64,000 nucleotides of DNA from Chitinophaga sp. HK235 (lineage in GTDB: Bacteria > Bacteroidota > Bacteroidia > Chitinophagales > Chitinophagaceae). The stretch lies in the NCBI RefSeq assembly GCF_018255755.1, contig NZ_CP073766.1, positions 62,001 through 126,000 of the forward strand. Reading direction: 5' to 3'. The stretch's first letter is position 1. Each line of letters starts with the position of its first letter. The position numbers were made by a program, and so were the translations under genes. Of the stretch, positions 54,201-63,200 are shown piece after piece. The notes beneath the pieces were generated by a model. That model saw only the letters and a program-made list of their open reading frames with translations, did no database searches and was not told the DNA's origin.

Positions 54201-57200
54201 AGCATCCTATTCAGTTTAAAGATTATGCGGTCTGGCTGGAAAAAGAAAAAACAACAACAAGATATCAGGAAGCCAAAGCTTATTGGTTGAAACAATTTAC
54301 CGGTGAAATTCCTGTCCTGCAGCTGCCCGCCTATAAACTCCGTCCTAAAGTGAAAACCTTCAGGGGAGAGCAGTTTCATCATACTTATGCTAAAACGCTG
54401 CTGGCAAGACTGAAAGATTTCTCCAGGTCCGGTAACGTGACCCTGTTTACAGTGCTGCTGGCGGGCGTCCGGCTACTTTTGTCCAAATACAGCAATCAGG
54501 AGGATGTGGTGATCGGTACACCTGTGGCAGGACGTGAACACCCCGATTTGGAAGACCAGCTGGGGCTGTTCATCAATACGCTGGCCATACGCAATACGGT
54601 AGACAAAGCAGCCGATTTTATGGCATTGCTGCAGCAGGAAGCAAAGCAGCTCATGGACGCTTTTGAATATCAGCACTATGCTTTTGATGCTTTGGTAGCA
54701 GAACTTAACATTGGCAGGGATACATCAAGATCACCGTTGTTTGATGTGATGGTTGTTTTTCATAACCAACGTGGCGTACTTAACAGGGGAGGAGATTCGT
54801 CAGTCATGCAGGTGGCTGCTTACGATACTTTACAGAAAAATACCAGTCAGTTTGATCTGACGCTTTCTTTTGCAGAGCAGGACGATCATCTGAGCGTGGA
54901 GATAAAATATAACAATGATATCTACGACCGGGAGAGTATGGAAAGGCTCTTCCTTCACTATGGGAATTTGCTGGAATCCCTGATGGACCATCCCGAAACC
55001 CCTGTCGGTAAGGTAAATTACCTGTCGGTAGCCGAAACGGAAGAACTGGTGCATGGCTTTAATGATACCCGGCTATACAGTGTTGCTGACAGAACGATAA
55101 CAGACCTGTTTGCGGAACAAGCCCGGAGAACACCGGATGCCGTGGCGCTGGTTTATGAAGATCGTATACTGAGCTACCGGGAGCTGGATGAGCTTAGCAA
55201 CCAGCTGGCGCGGTATCTGCAAAACGAAGGAGTTGACAGGGATGTGCTGGTGCCTGTTTGTGTGGATACGCCGTTGGACATGATCATTGGTATGCTGGGC
55301 GTGATAAAGGCTGGTGGCGCTTATGTGCCGGTAGACGCGGCGCTCCCCTGGCAGCGGATATCCTTCATACTGGAAGACAGTGGCTGTAAACAGCTGTTGA
55401 CCCATACGGGTTTGTCTGATGTGTTTAAAGCGCTTAAGGATGATGTGAAGATGATTTATCTGGACCAGCTTTCCGAAACACTGAATGATTATTCAACATC
55501 GCCATTAAAGACGCAGATCTATCCGGATCAATTAATATATGTTATTTATACTTCCGGTACTACGGGTATGCCCAAAGGGGTGATGATCGAACACCGGAAC
55601 TTACTGGATTATGTACATGGCCTGCTGGCTAAAGTGCAAATTGATGCTTCATATTCGTACGGCCTGATGTCCACCCCGGCTGCAGATTTGGGGTATACGG
55701 TGCTGTACGGCGCGCTGGCTACGGGCGGACAGTTGCATACCTTCTCTAAGGAAACGCTGACAAATGCCGCGGGTTTACTTTCCTATTTCCGGGAGCATGC
55801 TATTGACTTCATCAAGATCGTGCCCAGTCACTGGGCGTCTATCTGTCAAAATGAAGAAATACTGTTGCCGCAAAAAGGTATCATCTTTGGCGGAGAGCGA
55901 CTGACCAATGAGATCATCGCCAGTATCAAACACAGTGGGTCATCGATACGTGTTTATAACCACTACGGCCCTACGGAGACAACAATCGGGAAACTCATGC
56001 ACGCCGTGAACCTCGATAAAGTCTACCAGCAGATACCATTAGGGAAGGTTTTCTCTAATGCAGCGGTGTACATCCTGAATACGGAGCAGCAATTAGTTCC
56101 GCCGGGCGTTATCGGGGAGCTGTGCATTGCCGGCGCGGGTCTGGCCCGTGGTTATTTGAAGCGGCCGGAGCTGACGGCAGCGAAGTTTATCGCTCATCCG
56201 TTTAAGGCAGGCGAACGCCTGTACCGCACAGGCGACCTGGCGCGGTGGCTGCCGGATGGTAACGTGGAGTTTTTAGGCAGATTGGACGATCAGGTGAAAA
56301 TCCATGGCCATCGTATAGAGCTGGGTGAAGTGGAGTCCGCATTGCTGCAGCAGGACGGCGTTTCACAAGTGGTGGTGAGTGCCGCTGAAGTGAAGGGCGA
56401 CAAGGCGCTGGTGGCTTACATTGTGATGGAGCAGGGCCTTACGCCGGACAAACGCCGGTTGCGGGAAGACTTAAGCAAAGTGTTGCCGGCGTATATGCTT
56501 CCGGGTTATTACGTGGAGCTGGAAAATATCCCGCTGACGTCTAACGGCAAGATAGACAGAAAGGCATTACCTGCGGTAGGTGCAGGAGACCTGATCAAAG
56601 AAGCCTATGTAGCGCCCCGCACCACAGCGGAGCAGCTGCTGGCAAAGATATGGCAAGATGTCCTGGGCATGGAACAGGTAGGCGCGACAGATAATTTCTT
56701 TGAATTGGGCGGCCACAGCCTGAAGGCGGTGCGGCTCATCAATGAAGTGGAGCAGTCGGGTTATAAACTGAAATTAAAAGAAGTCTTTGAGTGCCCGGTG
56801 CTGGCTGATATGGCCGGCAGACTGGGAGCAGCCATACACGAAAATATCACGAAAGCGCCGGAGCAGGAATATTACCCGGTCACGTCTTCGCAACGTCGCC
56901 TGTGGACACTGAGCCAGTTTGAAGGTGGCAGCGTGGCCTACAACATGGCCAACGTGCTGGAAGTGAACGGCGTAATGGACATGGTCCTTTTACAGGGAGC
57001 GCTGGATTCACTGATTGCACGGCATGAGAGCCTGCGGACAGTATTCAAAATGGACAGATCCGGTATGTTGGGACAGTATATCCTTCCAGCGGATACAGTG
57101 CGGTGCTTACTGGGTGAATACAGTACTTCCCGGGAAGAAGAAATAACTTCCATTATCCGGCAGCATATCACTCATCAGTTTGATCTAAGCAGTTTTCCGC

Positions 57201-60200
57201 TGCTCAAAATAGGGGTCATCCATACCGGAGAAGACCGTCATCTGTTGCTGTTCAACCTGCATCACATTGTGGGAGACGGTTGGTCTATGGAGGTGCTGTC
57301 CCGTGAATTGATCACGCAGTACAATCACCTGAAAGATGGCGTTAGGACTAATCTGCTTGCGTTACCCATTCAATATAAAGATTATGCTTACTGGCTGGAA
57401 AGCGCTCCGCAAAAGGAGAGATTGTCGCAGTCAGGAGAATACTGGCGTAAACAGTTGTCCGGAAATCTGCCGGTACTGGAATTGCCGGCTACCTTTCCCC
57501 GCCCGAAATTAAAGACGTATAACGGCTTACAGATAACGCATGTATTCTCTCCTGAATTCCTGCGCCGTTTACAGGATTTTTCCGGACAGCACGGTGCCAC
57601 CTTGTTTATGAGCCTGATGGCGGGGCTGAACGGCTTGTTTTACCGGTATAGCGGGCAAACAGATATTCTGTTGGGCAGCCCGGTGGCCGGCAGGGAACAT
57701 GCCAGTCTGGAAAACCAGATAGGGCTGTACCTGAACACACTGGCGGTAAGGACCCGTTTTGAAGCGACAGACACTTACTCAGATCTGTTGCTAAGGCAAA
57801 AGAGCATCCTGTTGGAGGCTTATGAACATCAGGATTATCCTTTCGACGGACTGATAGAGGAATTGTCTGTAAGGCGGGATATCTCAAGGTCTGCGTTGTT
57901 TGATATCCTCGTGGTGATGCATAATCAGCGGAATATCTTCCTGAAAGAAGAAACGATTGCCGGTTTGAGCATAGCGCCTTATGCAAATGTTCCGCGTAAC
58001 AGGAGCCACTTTGATATTGGCTTTTCGTTTTTGGAAGCAGCTGAGGGGCTTCATACAAGGATAGATTACAACCCCGATATTTATGATGAAACATTCATCC
58101 GGCAGTTGCTGGGCCATCTGGAATGTTTTATAGAGCAGGGTATCACTCACCCGGAGCAAAATATCTCCCGGATAGACTTTATTACGCCGGCGGAAAAAGA
58201 TACCCTATTACATACCTTTAACGCCCCCCGGTTGACTTACCCGTCGCCGGATAAGACGATAACGGATCTGTTTGCGGAACAAGCCCGGAGAACGCCGGAT
58301 GCTGTGGCGGTGGTTTATGAAGATCGTATACTGAGCTACCGGGAGCTGGATGAGCTGAGCAACCAGCTGGCGCGGTATCTGCAAAACGAAGGAGTTGACA
58401 GGGATGTGCTGGTACCTGTTTGTGTGGATACGCCGTTGGATATGATCATCGGTATGCTGGGCGTGATAAAGGCTGGTGGCGCTTATGTGCCGGTAGATGC
58501 GGCGCTCCCCTGGCAGCGGATATCCTTCATACTGGAAGACAGTGGCTGTAAACAGCTGTTGACCCATACGGGTTTGTCTGATGTGTTTAAAGCGCTTAAG
58601 GATGATGTGAAGATGATTTATCTGGACCAGCTTTCCGAAACACTGAATGATTACTCAACATCGCCATTAAAGACACAGATCTATCCGGATCAATTAATAT
58701 ATGTTATTTATACTTCCGGTACTACGGGCATGCCCAAAGGGGTGATGATTGAACACCGGAACTTACTGGATTATGTACATGGCCTGCTGGCTAAAGTGCA
58801 AATTGATGCCTCATATTCGTACGGCCTGATGTCCACCCCGGCTGCAGATTTGGGGTATACGGTGCTGTACGGCGCACTGGCTACGGGCGGACAGTTGCAT
58901 ACCTTCTCTAAGGAAACGCTGACAAATGCCGCGGGTTTACTTTCCTATTTCCGGGAGCATGCTATTGACTTCATCAAGATCGTACCCAGTCACTGGGCGT
59001 CTATCTGTCAAAATGAAGAAATCCTGTTGCCGCAAAAAGGTATCATCTTTGGAGGAGAGCGACTGACCAATGAGATCATCGCCAGTATCAAACACAGTGG
59101 GTCATCGATACGTGTTTATAACCACTACGGCCCTACGGAGACAACAATCGGGAAACTCATGCACACCGTGGACCTCGACAAAGTCTACCAGCAGATACCA
59201 TTAGGGAAGGTTTTCTCTAATGCAGGGGTGTACATCCTGAATACGGAGCAGCAATTAGTTCCGCCGGGCGTTATCGGGGAGTTGTGCATTGCCGGCGCGG
59301 GTCTGGCCCGTGGTTATTTGAAGCGGCCGGAGCTGACGGCAGCGAAGTTTATCGCTCATCCGTTTAAGGCAGGCGAACGTCTGTACCGCACAGGCGACCT
59401 GGCGCGGTGGCTGCCGGATGGTAACGTGGAGTTTTTAGGCAGATTGGACGATCAGGTGAAAATCCATGGCCATCGTATAGAGCTGGGCGAAGTGGAGTCC
59501 GCATTGTTGCAGCAGGACGGCGTTTCACAGGTGGTGGTGAGTGCCGCTGAAGTGAAGGGCGACAAAGCGCTGGTGGCTTACATTGTGATGGAGCAGGGCC
59601 TTAGGCCGGACAAACGCCGGCTGCGGGAAGACTTAAGCAGCGTGTTGCCGGCGTATATGCTTCCGGGTTATTACGTGGAGCTGGAAAATATCCCGCTGAC
59701 GTCTAACGGCAAGGTAGACAGAAAGGCATTGCCTGCGGTAGGTGCAGGAGACCTGATCAAAGAAGTCTATGTAGCGCCCCGCACCACAGCGGAACAGCTG
59801 CTGGCAGAGATATGGCAGGATGTACTGGGCATGGAGCAGGTAGGCGCGACAGACAATTTCTTTGAATTGGGCGGCCACAGCCTGAAGGCGGTACGGCTCA
59901 TCAATGAAGTGGAGCAGTCGGGTTATAAACTGAAATTAAAAGAAGTCTTTGAGTGCCCGGTGCTGGCTGATATGGCCGGCAGACTGGGAGCAGCCATATA
60001 CGAAAATATCACGAAAGCGCCGGAGCAGGAATATTACCCGGTCACTTCTTCGCAACGTCGCCTCTGGACACTGAGCCAGTTTGAAGGTGGCAGCGTGGCC
60101 TATAATATGACCAACGTGCTGGAAGTGGAAGGCGTATTGGATACGACCCTTTTACAGGGAGCGCTGGATTCACTGATTGCGCGGCATGAGAGCCTGCGGA

Positions 60201-63200
60201 CAGTATTCAAAATGGACAGGTCCGGTATATTATGGCAGCATATACTCCCGGGAGTAAAATGCGCGCTGGAGATGTTTACCGCTTTCGGAAATGAGGAAGT
60301 ATTATCCATTATCCGGCAACATATCACTCATCAGTTTGATCTAAGCAGTTTTCCTTTATTGAAGATTGGCGTTATTCATACCAGCGAAGATCGCCATCTG
60401 TTGCTGTTCAACCTGCATCACATCGTGGGAGATGGCTGGTCCATGGAAATATTGTCCCGCGAGTTGATCACTTTGTATAATCATCTGAAAGGTGGAACCA
60501 CTGTGGGGCTACCTGCGTTATCTATTCAATATAAAGATTATGCTTACTGGCTGGAAAGCGCTCCGCAAAAGGAAAAGCTGTTGCAGTCGAAAGCATACTG
60601 GCATCAACAGTTATCCGGGAATCTGCCGGTACTGGAATTGCCTGCTACTTTCCCCCGTCCGAAATTAAAGACGTATAACGGTTCACAGGTAACGCATGTA
60701 TTCTCTCCTGAATTCCTGCGCCGCTTGCAGGATTTTTCCGGACAGCACGGCGCCACCTTGTTTATGAGCCTGATGGCGGGACTGAACGGATTGTTTTACC
60801 GGTATAGCGGACAGACAGATATTCTGTTAGGCAGTCCCGTGGCCGGCAGGGCACATGCCAGTCTGGAAAACCAGATAGGACTGTACCTGAATACGCTGGC
60901 TATACGGACCAGCTTTGAGGCGACAGACACCTATGAAAACCTGTTGACCCGGCAAAAAGAAACGCTGCTGGATGCCTATGCGCATCAGGACTATCCCTTC
61001 GACGCGCTGGTGGAGGAATTGTCGGTGAGGCGGGATATTTCAAGATCTGCGCTGTTTGATATTCTCGTGGTGATGCACAATCAACGGAATATCTTCCTGA
61101 AAGAAGAAACCATTGCCGGGTTAAAAATAGCGCCATACATCAATCAGGTCCGCAACAGGAGCCATTTTGATATTAGTTTTTCGTTTTCAGAAACAGCCGA
61201 CGGGCTTCACACGAGAGTAGATTACAACACAGATATCTACGACGCTGCATTTATCCGGCGTTTACTGGACCATCTGGAAGGTTTTATCGAACAGGGCATT
61301 GCCCATCCGAAGCAGAGTATCGCTCAGATAGACTTTGTTACGGCGGTAGAAAAAGAGAAGCTGTTACACGTCTTCAATGCGACTGAACTGGATTACCCGG
61401 CTAATAAGACGATTGTTGATTTGTTGACAGAGCAGGCGGGGAGAACACCGGATGCCGTTGCTGTAGTATACGAAGATAGAAAGCTCACCTACCGGGAACT
61501 GGACGAGCGGTCCAATGAACTGGCCAATTATCTGTTATCCGAATATCATATTCAGCCGGAAGATCCGATAGGCATCAAACTGGAACGGACAGAATGGATA
61601 GTGATCGCCATAGCGGGCGTGTTGAAGTCCGGTGCGACCTACGTGCCGATAGATCCGGCATACCCGGAAGAGCGAATCGCTTATATAGAGACAGACAGCG
61701 TGTGCCGGTTGACGATTAATGCATCATTCCTGAAGAAGTTCCTGGCTGCTGCGCAGCTAAGTGCAGAGCAGCCGCAGGTGTCCATCATGCCGGCGAATAT
61801 GGCTTATATGATCTACACCTCAGGATCTACGGGTAAGCCTAAAGGTGTGATGATTGAACATGGTAATGCTGTTTCTTTCCTGTATTGGAGCATGAAAGAA
61901 TTTGCGTCCACCGCTTTTGATATAGTTTATGCGGCTACTTCCCATTGTTTCGATCTGTCTGTGTTTGAGATGTTTTACCCGCTAAGCATCGGTAAAAAGC
62001 TCAGGGTGATCTCCAATGGTTTGGCGATCCCTGATTATATCAACGAAGACCAGCATATACTGATCAATACCGTACCCTCTGTGGTGGCTAATCTGCTGGA
62101 GCGGAATATGTCCTTCAGTAATGTGGCTGCAGTGAATACGGCCGGAGAACTGCTGCCGGTACATGTGGCAGATGCTTTAAGACCATATCCGACTGTATTC
62201 CGTAACCTGTATGGCCCTACAGAAACGACTACGTATAGCAGTTGTTATCCGATAACAAAACAGGAAAACGGTGCCCTCCCTGTTGGCAAACCGATTGCAA
62301 ATACACAGTTTTATGTTCTGTCAGAAGGACTGGCATTACAACCAGAAGGCGTTACCGGTGAGGTGTATATCTCTGGCGCTGGTGTGACCCGCGGGTATTT
62401 AAACCGTCCGGAGCTGACGGCGGAAAAGTTTATCGCGCATCCGTTCCGGGCGGGAGAACGCCTGTACAGAACCGGCGACCTGGCGCGGTGGCTGCCGGAC
62501 GGGAACATGGATTTTGTAGGCAGGATAGACCATCAGGTGAAGATCCATGGTCATCGTATAGAATTGGGTGAGATTGAATCAACACTGTTACAGCAGAACG
62601 GTATCACACACGCCGTAGTGGTGGCTGGTGAAGAAAAAGGCGATAAGGTATTAGTCGCTTATGTGGTAACGGACAATGGGTTCAATTTAGATAAAAAACA
62701 ACTGCGGGAGGATTTAGGTAAGATGTTGCCTTCGTATATGCTTCCGGGTTACTATGTAGAACTGGAAAGTATTCCGCTGACATCCAACAGTAAGATCGAC
62801 AGGAAGGCGCTGCCCAAAGTGGCGGCGGGGGATCTGGTGAAAGAAGCGTACATAGCGCCACAAACAGTAGCGGAACAGGTGCTGGCAGAAATATGGCAGG
62901 ATGTATTGAGCGTGGAACAGGTGAGCGTGACGGACAATTTCTTTGAACTAGGCGGCCATAGCCTGAAAGCGGTACGGCTTATCAATGAGACAGAAAAAGC
63001 CGGTTATAGCCTGAAACTAAAAGAAGTCTTCGAGTATCCGGTGTTGGCTGATATGGCTGGCAGGCTGGGAGTAGCTATACAGGAGAATATCACGAAAGCG
63101 CCGCAGCTGGAATCTTACCCGGTCACTTCTTCACAGCGTCGTTTATGGGCCCTGAGCCAGTTTGAAGGTGGCAGCGTGGCTTATAATATCGCCAACGTGC

